Shown piece by piece: positions 37,525-50,113 of a stretch of 64,000 nt of DNA. The notes beneath the pieces are model-generated. The model ran no database searches, had not been told where the DNA came from, and was given only the letters and a program-made list of their open reading frames with translations. The DNA comes from Phoenix dactylifera (taxonomy: Eukaryota > Streptophyta > Magnoliopsida > Arecales > Arecaceae): the NCBI RefSeq assembly GCF_009389715.1, contig NC_052401.1, forward strand, positions 1,600,843 through 1,664,842. The letters are read 5' to 3'. The position numbers and the translations under genes were made by a program. Numbering within the stretch: position 1 is the stretch's first letter; every line of letters starts with the position of its first letter.

Positions 37525-38110
37525 CAGGCCACCCTTTTTCTTTTTTTCTTTTTTTATTTTTATTTTTATTTTACTGAAACGGATGTATCATACATAGTGG
37601 ATACGAATACATCCAAAAAAAATCAAAAAATAATAAGTTCTATAGTGCACAGGATAATTCCCTCTCTTCCAGCTAAAAGGTCTCCCCAGAATGATTAGCC
37701 ACGTACGGAGTTATCCAATCTGCTGCCCTATTGGCCTTTTGATATGCGTGCTTTGCCTGCAGGGTCGTCTCATCTATGATCATAGCCCGGATATCCCTAA
37801 GCAACAGGTGGTTATCGCCCACCCCTCCCACTTCCTGCTGGATCTAACCAATAACTATAGCCAAATCCCCCTCAAGCATGATAGTACTAGCTCGCAGCTC
37901 ACCCCAAGCGTAGTACACGCCAGTACATGCTGCTCTCAACTCCACCCCTAGTACTGAGGTGTCGAAGATCTGGAAACCACCAGCTGGAATCACTCTGAAG
38001 TCCGGACCTCTGATGATGAAACCAGCTCTTCCCTTACTCCTGCCATCCAGTACACATCCATGGAAATTTATCTTGAGAAAACTTGGTCACCCCTTTAACC
38101 ACAATAAACT
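37525..38110 (-). mobile_element. LINE fragment: RNase H domain and A-rich tail
   Basis: Read on the minus strand, 38095-37690 gives FLKINFHGCVLDGR, then ELRAACTGVYYAW, MLEGDLAIVIG (in-frame stop after it) and NRAADWITPYVANHSG. This is the RNase H domain found at the 3' end of plant LINE ORF2 proteins. An A-rich tail (AAAATAAAAATAAAA-like on that strand) follows at about 37576-37525. It is 5'-truncated and has stops, so it is dead. Confidence 0.75.
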
Positions 38111-38147
38111 ACTTTGGTTTGAATAGGCAAGCATGCATACCTCACTA

Positions 38148-40640
38148 TATCACACCTCGAACCTAGCAACTAGATCGGCTACGTGACATGGCCGCATACT
38201 TTCTAGGGCAAAGCTCTAGAGAATATGTAAAGCTTGAAAATTTATTACGACCTCAATATCATTGAACAATAATTATCTCAAATCATAACAAATGACAAAA
38301 CTAATATAATTTCAAAGTTTAATCATCCAACTAATATCAGTGATGGTCTATCTATTTATCCTTTCATCTGTGATCCCAACTATAGCCAAGTACCAAGCGA
38401 CCTATAACTCTGAAAGAAAAAGAAAAGAGGTGGTGTGAGCTTTACAATCCGGTAAGAATCTTCACACATTCACACCAATACAATAATATAAGTTTGAAAA
38501 TAATAAGAAATCGTTACACACATCATGAAATCACAAACCAATTATGAACAATACTCGAATAAACAATAAACATATGCATATCAAATATCAACAGAAATCC
38601 AATCATTTAAGAGTGATAAATCATGCGATATCTCATAAATATTCAATAGTATTTTCAAGCAACTTTTTATTCTATTCCTTTTTAACCCGATTCGGATTCA
38701 AAATTAATTATTTTTTTGACTTTGGGCCAAATTTCGATCATGTTTTCTGCCCATGACGGGCCGATCAATAGGTGTTACATTTTCTGCATGTGATGAGGTA
38801 ATCGATAGTGTTATATTTTCCATTTATGATAGGGCAATGAATAATAACGAGATCGGCCTAAAGTCCTTTCTCATTCAATCAAGTTCACATTCACATACCA
38901 ATTCTTTTTATTTTCGGTTTTACACTAACCATGGTCATGTTTTTTGCCTGTAATGGGGTAATTGATAAGTGTCACATTTCCAGCCTATAACAAAGCAATC
39001 GATAAGTGTCACATTTTTTGTCCATAATGGAGAAATCAATATAACATAATTAGTCCAGAGCACCACATTCATTAGCTCGATTATGCAAATATAAGTTATA
39101 CTCATATGTGCATCCATCATACTATCAATCACAAGCAGAAATGATCAAAATATGATTTAATATAGAAACCATTATAAAAAAAATTCATGTGTCTGACTTA
39201 TATTGATTATTAGCATATCATGCATATGTGTAGAAAATATCTATAATCATGCAGGCGGGTGTATAAGGATTCTTATCTCTATGTCGACAATCCAGACAGA
39301 CTAATCACGTGACCATACCGCGATATACGAACCGAGGTGTGCAAAACCTTGCTTGACGTCCTCTTTTCTAAAAGATTTTTCTCCTGTAGAATCAATTTAA
39401 CATTAAAAATCATCTGAGGTATTCAACAATCCAAAATCTTCTACTGAGGTTCACTCGGAGTCTATTGCATCCCTCACTTCCCACTTCCACAACTCTTTTA
39501 AGCCCTACTAGAGAGAAGATATAGAGAGGTTTGAGAAAGGAGAGAGAATGAGAGGGAAGAAAGAGAAGAGAGAGAAAGTCTTCTCCTTTTCTCAAATAGG
39601 AAAACATCTTTTCCCCTTTCCCTCTCAACCAGTACCATGGAGGAGCCGATGGTCGACGACCAACGAAGTCCGGGCCTAGTGAGGACGGCCAGCTTAGTGA
39701 CGTCAACAGCGACTAAGGTCAACTAGACGGAAGAAAATGGGAAAGAGAAAAGAGGAAGAATGAAGGGCTTGGGGTGACTCATTTATGGTGATCGAGTGGA
39801 TACGGGGTGCAGACCGGTATGGAGATGGTCACCCACTCATTCGTGAGACACACAGGCTGGTAGTAGAGTTGGGTATGTACCAGGTAGCACATGTCTTCCG
39901 GAAGGCAATTAAGGTAGCAGACTGGGTTGCCTCCTATATTGCACGACATTTCGAAGAGTTTTTATGGATGCCCACAGTAGGGCTCTCACCCCCATTGTAC
40001 TTTTTTCTTTTTTCTGACTTGGCAGGATGTACTCATATTAGAGCTATATGAATTGTCATTTTTACCCAAAAAAAGGGCTCGGGCCTTCTCTTCCTCCCTT
40101 TCCTTTCAACCATGGTGGGCAGCCAATCGCTCGCCATGCGTCCAAGTGACAAACAAGGGCGACGGTGGCTGACGGTGGCCGGCGGCAGTCAGGAAATACA
40201 AAGAGCAAATAAGAGAATAAGGGATACCCTGTTCCAAGCTATTCTGGCAATTTGCCGGTCCAACTTCATGATGACAGTGACCACCGAACTAGGAGACAAA
40301 GAGGAATAGAAGTTTGATCCCTTACCTCAATCCGTCGAAGATCCGACGATCCCTTTCCGATGAAAACCGAAGAAGAAATTCATCAAAAAGGATAAGAAAT
40401 TAGAGGCAATTCTCGCAATTTCTAATGGTGGAGTTCATAGAAGGGGTGATGTTTGCTTAAATAGATATGGAGGCTAGGGTTCCTAGTCTCCATTGGAGTC
40501 GAAGAGGAGCTGGAGTCAGTCTCCTCTTCCGACCCAAATAGGAAAACTTCGTTCCCTCTCTTTTTCTTTTTTATTTTTTGTTTCATTTGGGCCAAAAAGA
40601 TTAGGCCGGTCAAATGGATTGGGCCCAATTTACTGAGTCC
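38148..40640 (-). mobile_element. Solo LTR related to the array LTR, inverted, with nested LINE
   Basis: The complement of this region follows the array LTR in order. It has the AAGATTCTTACCGGATTGTA-like stretch near 38440, the degraded 37 bp sub-repeats at 38740-39040, the ATCATATTTTGATC-like stretch near 39150, and the AAGAATCCTTATA and CGCGGTATGG blocks near 39260-39320. The LTR 5' part with its TCGTCGGATCTTCGACGGAT motif lies at 40321-40350. The LTR 3' end would be near 38148 (complement GGTGTGATA), with no PBS beyond it. No internal domain or second LTR was found, hence a solo LTR or fragment. It lacks the ~700 bp containing the 256 bp duplication. The outer (5') end is approximate. Confidence 0.7.
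39780..40070 (+). mobile_element. LINE 3'-end insertion within the LTR
   Basis: The plus strand gives VFRKAIKVADWVASYIARHF and then LFSDLAGCTHIRAI with a stop at about 40049, the extreme C-terminus of a plant LINE RNase H domain. An A-rich tail (CCCAAAAAAA) follows. AGGGCT(T/C)GGG occurs on both sides (about 39766 and 40074) and looks like the target-site duplication. It is 5'-truncated, as is common for LINEs. Confidence 0.75.
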
Positions 40641-41670
40641 TACATCCTACCTCCAAAATCTTTTTTATATTTTATTATTTTCTTGGATTACTTGATGCTA
40701 ACCTCATCGAAGAACCTTCAATGCTACGTATCTATAATCTATTTCACTCTAAAACAAATAACTCATGAATGCCCTTTTTTAAAATATCTCTTTCGATAAG
40801 CCGTCAACAATTCCTAAGTCCGTGCCTTTGACCTACTATGCATGAAACGACCTTTCAATTTAAATTTTAATTTGTTGACAAAGTGCAGACTACAACTATA
40901 ATTTTGTAATTGTGAAAGCGCAATTGTGTCAAATTGGAATGTGCCATGAATCCCGTAGAAAATATCACTACTCTTAATTAGATATTGCATGGTAAACAAC
41001 ACTGGTCTATCATATGATACCATAATTTTGGATCCAGATTCAAAAGAGGTGGATCCCTTCTACAAGTTGAATAATGCAACCCAAAACCTTTTCTTCAAAG
41101 TAATTTATCTACAAGTTAAAGATTGTAGAAAAAACATGATTAACAACTAATCCACAACATACACACTGAAATAGAAGAATGAAAAAGACAAAGAAATTAC
41201 ATAAACTAAGGATACAATATTTAATGCAAGCAAGCAATTGACAACATTACCATCACTTTGTGATAATCCCACCCTTTTAACTTTGTAAAAATTTCCAGAA
41301 ACCTGCTACTGCTTCTGAAGGTGAAGCATTATTATATCACCAAGTTGTATTGTCACAGCATTATGAACACATTGCCGGCATCTAGAAGTCGGTCACCTTT
41401 AACCCCAAACGGGCGTCCTTAATGCGTCTTCTGTTCCAGTAGACCGCGAAGCAACTGAAGAACGACAATTTCTTCCTACGTGTTATCATCTTAAAATCTC
41501 ATATAAATAAATTTCTTTTGCTGCGATTAGAAAATGAGTAATATCCGCGATTACGGGCAGGGCGGGCAGCGGGGCAGGAGGGGATGGGCCCCGCGACAGC
41601 GACGCAGCTCGTCGCTAGCTCGTCGCTCATTGGCCGCACCCTTGACCTTTTCCCTCCCGCCCCCCAGCGG
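40641..41670. other. Intergenic, no gene seen
   Basis: AT-rich up to about 41540, then an abrupt rise in GC content. No recognisable coding sequence. Confidence 0.45.
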
Positions 41671-41676
41671 GTCCCA

Positions 41677-42111
41677 CACGTGCCGATGGTGACGCCCCGA
41701 TTGCGACGGCCTCCCCCTTACCGAATCCACGGCGGCCGCCTCACCCGGCTCCCCTGCATTCCCCCGTTGTACCGAAATATTACAACCCCCTACGTGTCAC
41801 CTTTTCGATTCCTCCAACGCAGGAAGAAACAGCACGTCTCACGCTGGACAGCACCCACGTGTCCAGTTGTATGAAGATGGTAGAATTGTTCTTGGACTAA
41901 GGGGCTGGAGAGGGGAAGGAGAGGCTGAGAGGGCGACACGTGTAGGTGGGGAGAATGGGGGACCACGGGAGCAAAAGTCCAAGGGGAACTGCTTTACGGC
42001 AGCCAGTGGCACGTGGGAACAGCACGGTCGGAGGGGAAAGGCATGGGTCCCATCTCCTCGTCCTCCTTCTAACGACACCCGATTAGTGCGCTTCGAATGG
42101 AGCTACGTGTC
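41677..42111. promoter_or_regulatory. Cluster of G-box/ABRE elements in a GC-rich patch
   Basis: Perfect CACGTG at 41677-41682, 41856-41861, 41937-41942 and 42010-42015, plus TACGTGTC at 41791-41798 and 42104-42111. Such ACGTG-core elements bind bZIP (ABF/ABI5), bHLH and BES/BZR factors. No downstream gene is evident on either strand, so its target is unknown. Confidence 0.45.
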
Positions 42112-42199
42112 GCCGCTGCAACCTCTCGACACTCCCGTGGCTGGATTTCATTGTTCTCTGTGCCAGCCAACCGGGCAGCCAGGCCTGATACGACCCTTT

Positions 42200-45100
42200 T
42201 TTTTTTTTTTGCTGGTACATAAACAAATATATAGAAAACATAATTAAAACAATAAAAAGTTAATTTTGATCTTTACAATCATTACCTTTTTGTATTCTAA
42301 CCAAATTCTTTTCTCTTGATCTTTAGCAATTGATGTTATATGATTCTTGCACACACATGCACACTCTCTAGGAGATAAATGAAACATGCAGGATATTTAG
42401 TCTTGTGGCATGTCTCTTTTTTGGCTTTGAAGACAAAAAAAAAAACTTTGGTTATGGTAGGTTAAGTAAGGTGTTTTTAAAGTTGAAAGTTGTAGTGGAG
42501 CTATCAATAAATGCATACACATGTTTTTAGGATTTCTACTTTTTACCTATAAAGGGGGATGCTTTATTTAATATGATCTTTATTGCTTTAGTTCATTGTT
42601 AGATGCGTGACACAGGATAAATCTATCATTGGTTAAAGTTAAATTTCTCAATAATTAATTAAGATCTTGGTAATTAATGTGTTTCTTATGTTCGTTCATG
42701 AAAAGGTCTAGATTGGGGTTGATGCTGTACTAAATTTGCATTTTGATAGGTGGGATGGAAATGGTAAACATAGCACAAGACAATCGACAAATTGCAACAT
42801 GACATATTGGTGGACAATTGTGATTGATTAGCATATTCGCATAGTGACAAAGCCATTAGACCTATCGTGCACGATCATGTGCCAAGAAAGTGTCGGTAGA
42901 GAGCCAACGGACGGGCTCGAGAGTGTAGTGGCCATTAGTATCATTATCGGAAAAGAAAATTAAAAAAAAAAATAAAAGAGAACAGGAAAAGTAAGAGAAA
43001 AGAGAGGTAGATATAAAGGAAAGGAGAAAAAGGTTAGGTTACGGATAATTCATGAGGAAGTGCAGTACTACTGCAGGTGGGAAGGCAGTGGTAGAGTTTT
43101 GTTCTGTGGCTGTTGAAGCCCAGGAAGAAAAAATATCAACAGATGGGATTGCGTACATGAGGGGACTACTTTAAAGAAAAATGGGTCACGTAAGGACATG
43201 CCATTGCACCCACATTTTCTTGCTAATGAAGAGAGGGCCCCCTCTTTGATTCCCACGCTCTTCATCTCTAACCTCTCATTTAAAAAGGATATCCTCCTGC
43301 TAACTTTCAACACAAAACAACAACTACCATAAAGGGCCATATGCACGCATCTTGCCTTGCATGGGGCCATATGCACCTATAAACACTCTAAAAATGACGC
43401 CAATAATCACTTTTAATGACCTCAAACACCGTATGGAACCATGTGTGGGAGGCCCTTGAAAGCTTCTCCACATGTGGAGTCCTAATCAGCTGAACATAGT
43501 CGAGGGCTCCACCAACAACCAACTTTTGTATTATTGTACCTAATGCCATTTTTTTTCTTTCTCCAGTTCTCGATCATTTTTGCAATTGCAATAGTTTTAC
43601 AACGGTTGAACTATGGTTTGAACAGTCAGAACAGATCAGAGATATATACCCTCATTTGATGGCACCAGTAAAACCTTATTGAGTGTCAGAGAATAGGAAG
43701 TGAGAGGAATGTTATAGAAAAGAAACGCGGAATCATCAATAACCCTTAGTACGATTCGAGGGTTCTCCCTCATCCACAATACTAAAAGCAACAATCAAGT
43801 GGCTTACTTTATTGCAAACTAGCTAGCTACCATAGGGTCCAACTATGATAACGTCCTCTCTTTGATTTAGTAATATCATGGCAGGAAGAAATATAAATCT
43901 AACGAGGAATACAGTGACACTCCCATTTTTTCGACTGTTCCAGTTATATTACTGTGCAGAAGCCAAGTCAGTTGGTGTGCCGATACTTCATTGTACTTTG
44001 ATTGTTTCCATGAATGATACCATTCAATTGTTCGAATTATACCACGTTATCCTTTTAATTTTTCATTTCCTTTTTTATTTTCAGAGAAGAATGGCGAAGT
44101 CATTAATATCTATCTTTAAATACCTAAATATTCATAGTACCAATTACTTGCTATGCATTTATTTACCTAACAATATTCAAAACATAGTTCTCTTTTTTTT
44201 TTGTGTGTGTGTGGTAAAGATTCAGAGCATAGTTTGATGGATATACTCGATAAAACCATGCCACGATGCTTTACGACTGACGTACGTAGGACCAGTTTAA
44301 GATTTATGTGCAAATTTTAAGAAGAGAGGCTTTTATATTATTATATTGTTGCAAATAGCAGCCAGTTTAGGGAGAAGAAATATGGAACCTCGCAAGTATC
44401 TACCTTAAAAGCCTCAAGGAAATGAACATCTGAAGAGATCAATAATATGTAGAAGCTGACAACTCTGAAAGATACCTGAAAATGAGTCCTTACTGATGGT
44501 TTGCTTGCTGAAAACTTAATGCACCATCCTTTAACTTAAGGATAGCTAGAGCTCCAGATAGGAAGCCCTCCCATCATAGCAATTCCTTTGTTCGCTAACG
44601 TAATGATTCATAAAACAACGGTTTGAGCCTCCCAACATAACAACTCAATAAGCCAGGGAACAACAGTACGTCCATGTGTTAAGATATCTGATCCTGAGCT
44701 CCCTTAGCCCCCTTTCCTACGTTTCCCTTCCTCTTTAACACATTCTTGTCCCATGTTTTTGATTACGATATCTTAATTTATTCATTCTTGGTAACATGTG
44801 AATATATTGAGATAGAGATATATGCTCACATGTTTTCTTTGTTTCCTTTTAACTTGTAACATATTATATAAATAGTTTCAGACTTTCAACTGCAAGCATC
44901 ATATCTCGAAGCTTTTGCTTGCTTTCTCAGTATAGGGTCTCTGTCCTGAAAGCAAAGTGGAGTTCCCTGACGAGGAATAGTAGTAAAGAATATAGTGATA
45001 GTACAATGAAACGTATATGGGCGAAGGACTGGAGATATTTTTACTCGCGAGGCTGTCCAACCCTAGCAAGAGGTGCGTGTGCTGGGAAAGAGGGCCACAT

Positions 45101-45850
45101 CACAAGGGGGAAAACGAATCACTGGACACCATGTTGTCTCCAATACACCAGCAACTGGTGTGGTGCTCGGCAACGGGGCCACACGTATCTATCAACCATC
45201 GGATTAGACGGGGTGCAATTACGATACAGCATGCACTAGAATATTGTCACTTTCCTCAATTGTAGAGTGATCGCAGGGTGCAATTAACTTGCGATGAATT
45301 CATCGATCACACGCTATAAACAACAAAGATGATATTTGGAAGCAGGAGAATAGTGGCTGATAGGACCACTTCATAGAGTCGAGACATGCCACTTTGAAAA
45401 GGGAGGCATAAGATGCTCTTTTGATCCCTCTAGCTGGTGAGCTCCACTAACCAAAATCCATATAAGCAGGCACCTTATGGAGGAGTCACATTGTATTGAT
45501 CCCAATTCCAAATCTAACCACTTTTTCTTTGAAGAATTAGTCTCTCCGTCTCTCTCTTCCTATCACACCGTGTTATGGTGGTGGTTGGTCGGGTACCCTA
45601 TCTTTCAATTGCTCTATCTTCCAACCCCAGCATCCAACCACAAAAAAAAAAACATAAAAAATAAAATTATAGCAAAAGAAAACGGGGCGAAGACCGACTC
45701 AATAAACAAATAAAAGCCAGAGAAGATACACAGCACGCAAGGAAATATGTGTTTAAAAGGAATTGGAAGGAGAAGGGAAGCTCCCCACTCTTTCTTGGCC
45801 CCCTCTCTTTTCCACGCACACTCGCGCAAATATTAAATCAGGCTGTGGAA
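42200..45850. other. Intergenic, no gene seen
   Basis: AT-rich with several A/T runs and a (GT)n stretch at about 44202-44212. Near 43334-43378 the motif GGGCCATATGCAC occurs twice about 37 bases apart. No protein or RNA gene recognised. Confidence 0.45.
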
Positions 45851-47216
45851 GTCGACGTTTCCTAGTTTTTCAGCTGCTCGTTCTCTCCGACACTCTGTCA
45901 GTTCTCTAACAATCTCTCTCTCTTTAAATATGTATATATATATTTATAGAATAGTATATCTATATCTATCGATCTATCCATGTCTATCTTTCTCTCCCTC
46001 TCTCCTGCATCTAATGATGAGGAAAGGAGGGTCAAATCAGCCGGACCTTGCCCTCTTTTGATCCACTCGGGTACCAAACCGCACCCCAATCCTCTCTTCC
46101 TGGGTGCACCATAGTTTATGGTGCATCCTCATCTATACAGCCCAAAAAGCTAGTCATTTTATGATAAAAAACTACTTGGAAAAGATAAAGGAAAAGAAAT
46201 ATGAGGGGTGTGTGGAAAATGGTGGTGAAAGATGGGTATCTGTTCTTATTTTCCTTTTCCATTTAGCCGAGTCTACTTAACTGGTGGCTTTATTTCTTTT
46301 CCTTTTCAGTTGGAGAGAAAGAGGCAGGAGGTACAGAACTCTGACATGAGTCTGAGACAGCCTCCATTTCCCTTTTTTTTTTACTCATGATACCTAAGAT
46401 CTGCCTCTGTGCGTTTGAGACCGAGAGAGAGAGGAAGGGAGGAAGAGAGATCACTCCGGAGAAAAGGGGGAGATAAAAGGAGGGAGAGAGGATTCCATAA
46501 CCATTCTTATATCACACCCCACGTGCTCATGGGATTGCATCCCTCAGGTATTGCTAATGAAATATACTTAGTTATTATCACCTGACGAAGATGGCTGCCT
46601 TTCTCTTTTATATCCCTCTAGCTCCTTGTCTCTCCCTTCTTTCTCCTCCTTCCATCTCTCTCAGTACTAGTAGAATTTCTATAGAATGGGTTATCCCTCC
46701 ACCAATGGACGGAACCAAATTCTAGGGACTTCCTTCATGCATGATTTTCAGATTCATGATCTCAGACATCGGGGCTTCTCTTTGGCCTTCTTTCTGGAGT
46801 TCTTCGATCGGAACTTCTTCGATTTTAGTCCAAGAGATCCAAGTGAAAATAGCCATCAAGAACTGTCGCCTCCATCAGTATTATTATCTTTATCAATTCC
46901 ATCAAGTGTTTAGTTTTTGTAGTCTAGTTGAGTTTTCTATGAATTCTATGTTAGTATTTCTTACCTTTTTCTGCTTATCTTCAACGTTCACCATTCACAT
47001 ATTCTTTTCCTTGTTCCTTTCTTCAGGAGAATTTCACACCATGGCGATCAGGCCGCAAGCATATGGAGCTCCACGTTATTCCATGCATCTGCGTGAGCTG
47101 AGCGATGAGTGATCTTAAGTCTCTCTTCCAGGAGATAAGAGAGCTATTTGAGAGAATTTCTCTTCTTGTTTTGGTTTTTTGATAGCTATTTCCTCGAATA
47201 GAAATCAGAATTATCC
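45851..47216 (+). promoter_or_regulatory. Promoter and leader region of the BEL1-like gene
   Basis: Contains CT/GA-rich tracts (45900-45920, 46420-46490) and a pyrimidine-rich stretch at about 46608-46664. A plausible leader intron acceptor CTTTCTTCAG lies at 47016-47025 region, just before GAGAATTTCACACC. GA tracts are known BBR/BPC binding sites in homeobox gene promoters. The transcription start is not determined. A short inverted repeat (GGTGCACCATA..TATGGTGCATC) lies at 46103-46128. Confidence 0.45.
47041..47112 (+). promoter_or_regulatory. Upstream ORF in the BEL1-like leader (23 codons)
   Basis: An ATG in a strong context (CACCATGGCG) opens a 23-codon frame starting MAIRPQAYG and ending LSDE, stop TGA at 47110-47112, about 105 bases before the main ATG and in a different frame. 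If the leader is spliced at the nearby CTTTCTTCAG it would be an early AUG of the mRNA and should reduce translation of the main protein. Confidence 0.5.
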
Positions 47217-50113
47217 ATGGCTACGTACTTTCATGGCGCCCCCGAAATCCAACCTGATGGCTTGCAGACTCTCTACCTCATGAACCCCAATTATGTCGGA
47301 TATTCTGACACCGCAGCCGCTCAGGGCAACATGGTCCTCCTGAACTCCATGAATTCTCTAAATCCCATGAACCACCAGCAGCAGCAGCAGCACTTCGTCG
47401 GCATCCCCCTCCAACCAACCGTCGCCTCCCACGAATCCAACCGCCCGCAGCCTATCCAAGCCCCCGCCCATGATGTCTCGGCCATCCATGGTCTAGTCCC
47501 CCGCCTCCACTGCAACCTATGGAGCCCGACACCGCCGAGCAACTCCATCGACATGGCCTCGCAGTTGGGCCCCCGACGCCCCTCCACCATGCGTCAGCCT
47601 CAGCAAGGGCTGTCCCTCAGCCTCTCCCCGCGGGAGATGGTCGCCCCGGTGCCGAACATGACTCCGGCGAGAACCGAGGAAGCGAAGATCCTGGGGTCTT
47701 CGTCCTCGGCGTCAGGTGTTTCCAGCGGCGTCTCAGGCTTGCAAAGCTTTTTGATGGGTTCTAAGTACTTGAAGGCAGCTCAACAACTGCTCGACGAGGT
47801 GGTAAACGTCGGGCGGGGAATCAAAGGTGAATCCGCGAAGGGGACCAACTCCAAGAGTCCCATGAAGGGCAATAGGGACTCGGAGGGTACGGCCGCTGGG
47901 ACGGGGGAGGAGGACACGAGCACGAAGCGCGGGGCTGATCTTACCACAGCCGAGAGGCAGGAGCTTCAGATGAAGAAGGCAAAGCTTGTGAACATGCTGG
48001 ACGAGGTAAGTGTCGGTGTGGATGTTACATGAACTATTTCTGCCTGTTATCAAGAATTCCATATGTTTTCGCTGGCGTAATTAATTTTGATAGGAAGGTT
48101 GAAACTTTTGTATTCCGAGAAGAAGAATTAATTGTGCTACTTTGAATTTGGCTTCAAGCTTGTTGAACAAATCACCTACCTAGAAAAGTTCTAACTGAAA
48201 GTCGGAAATTTTAGTCCGAATTGGATTTTGAATAAGAGTGCATCAAGTGAAATTTTGTAATTGGCAATATAAAAGCTTTGTCCTTCTAATCGAATTTTGT
48301 CGCAAGGTAAGGAATTTTAGACGTTGGGTGGATCTAGAATAGAGACCCATGAAAGCTCGTCATGTAAAATTATTCCATGTCGTGTTTCACTTCACTGTAG
48401 CTTGGCATAAAATTCTGAAAACCTGAATTTTGTTCATGTACTTCTTCGAAATTTTACTTTCTTGCTTCGTAGCTATGTTGTATGCCGCTCTATCAACAAA
48501 TTTTTCATTTCCTCGTTCATTTTGATAGAATAAAATAATCTTTTTTCTGTTTTAATTCCCATGATTCAAAGTCCATCAGCATATTTTTGGCAGGCTGTTT
48601 AAAAAACTGTTCATTTCTGAACTAAATTTTCCCCCTCTTTTTCTTTCTTGTTTCTGAAGGTGGAACAGAGGTACAGGCAGTACCACAACCAGATGCAAGT
48701 TGTGGTCAGTTCCTTCGAAGCTGTGGCTGGAACCGGATCAGCAAGAACATACACCGCCCTCGCTTTACAGACCATATCGAAGCAATTCCGCTGCCTCCGA
48801 GATGCCATCGCAGGCCAGATTCGGGCTACAAGTAGGAGCTTAGGGGAGGAAGAAACCAAGTCTGGAGGCTCAAGGCTTCGGTTTGTCGACCACCACCTGA
48901 GGCAGCAGCGGGCTCTGCAGCAGCTTGGAATGATCCAGCACAATGCTTGGAGGCCCCAGAGAGGATTGCCCGAACGCTCTGTTTCGATTCTTCGGGCTTG
49001 GCTCTTCGAACACTTCCTCCACCCGTAAGTGCTTGAATATGAGAATTATCTCCGAGAACTCGATCCAAATTGTTGTTTCATGGCGCCAGTTCATACTCGT
49101 ATTAGCATTGACAAACTCTCAATAGAACCATCCATCAATTCCAGTCTGTCTAAGAACTAAACTACTCACATAAATTCTATTGCATGGATTGCAGCTACCC
49201 AAAGGATTCAGACAAAATCATGCTTGCGAAACAAACAGGGCTCAGTAGGAGTCAGGTAGTTGAGAAATATGAATTACCCATCTCTTTCTCACATTCGTGT
49301 CAAAGTATTCGATTGAGAACTTCTGTGGCTTTTCCTACTATATAGGTCTCTAACTGGTTCATAAACGCGAGGGTCCGACTATGGAAGCCGATGGTGGAGG
49401 AAATGTACTCGGAGGAGATGAAGGACCCGGAACAGAACAGCGCTGATGAGAAAGCTAGCAAGAGCGATGCCAATGAAAACTCAGTCTCCAAGTCCAGCGC
49501 AAAGCAAGAGAGCAGCCCAACGAGAACCGGGCAGGCCGATAGTCTCAAAACAACACAAAACCATCCAAATGATCCAAGAACTTCTTCGGTCGCAGCAGCA
49601 CCGCCGTCGCCCTTAGGAAATGATCGGAGCCATGCTTCCTACTATGACAATGAAGCAGCCATGCAACCGAGGCTCAAGAAGGCAAGAAGGGGCGAATCGC
49701 TGCAGCATTTGATCAGTTTCGATATGAAGTCAGAGGAGACAAGCAACCGAGAGCTTCTAATGAAGTTTATGGATGGACAGCAGAGGGCCGGGGACCAAGG
49801 CTTTTCCTTGATAGGAGGCACTACAAACCATGGAGGAAGCTTTGGGGCTTACCCAATTGCAGACCTCGGAAGGTTCGACTCCGAACAATTCACACCAAGG
49901 TTTTCGGGCAATGGTGTTTCCCTTACTCTTGGTCTCCCACACTGCGAGAACCTCTCTCTCTCGGGAGCGCAGCCATCTTTTCTCTCCAACGAGAGCATGC
50001 CATCCTTCAACAACAACCCAAGCGTCGCGCATCCTTCAAATGCCTACGAGAGCATTGATATCCCGAACAGAAAGAGGTACGCAGCTCAATTACTACCAGA
50101 CTTTGTAGCTTGA
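47217..50113 (+). CDS. BEL1-like TALE homeodomain transcription factor
   Basis: Four exons: 47217-48005, 48660-49024, 49195-49255, 49346-50113 (stop TGA). All are GT-AG, with phases 0, 2 and 0, giving 660 residues. Exon 1 has the typical N-terminus ([16 protein letters not shown]), a Gln run (~54-58), GLSLSLS (~131) and the SKY box [18 protein letters not shown] (~182). The BELL domain runs into exon 2 ([36 protein letters not shown]). The homeodomain (~360-422) carries the TALE Pro-Tyr-Pro insertion (HPYPKDSDK) and the recognition helix [15 protein letters not shown]. The C-terminal VSLTLGL (~596) is the second ZIBEL motif. Family knowledge: BELL proteins pair with KNOX proteins in the nucleus to control meristem and organ development. 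Exon structure and N-terminus fit the BLH1/5/6/7 and potato BEL5 group; the exact orthologue is not clear. Confidence 0.93.

Noticed and set aside
41867..42247. 126-codon plus-strand open frame in the ACGTG-rich patch
   Set aside because: No domain, low-complexity charged and proline/glycine content, ends in a homopolymer-coded Phe run; explained by GC richness.
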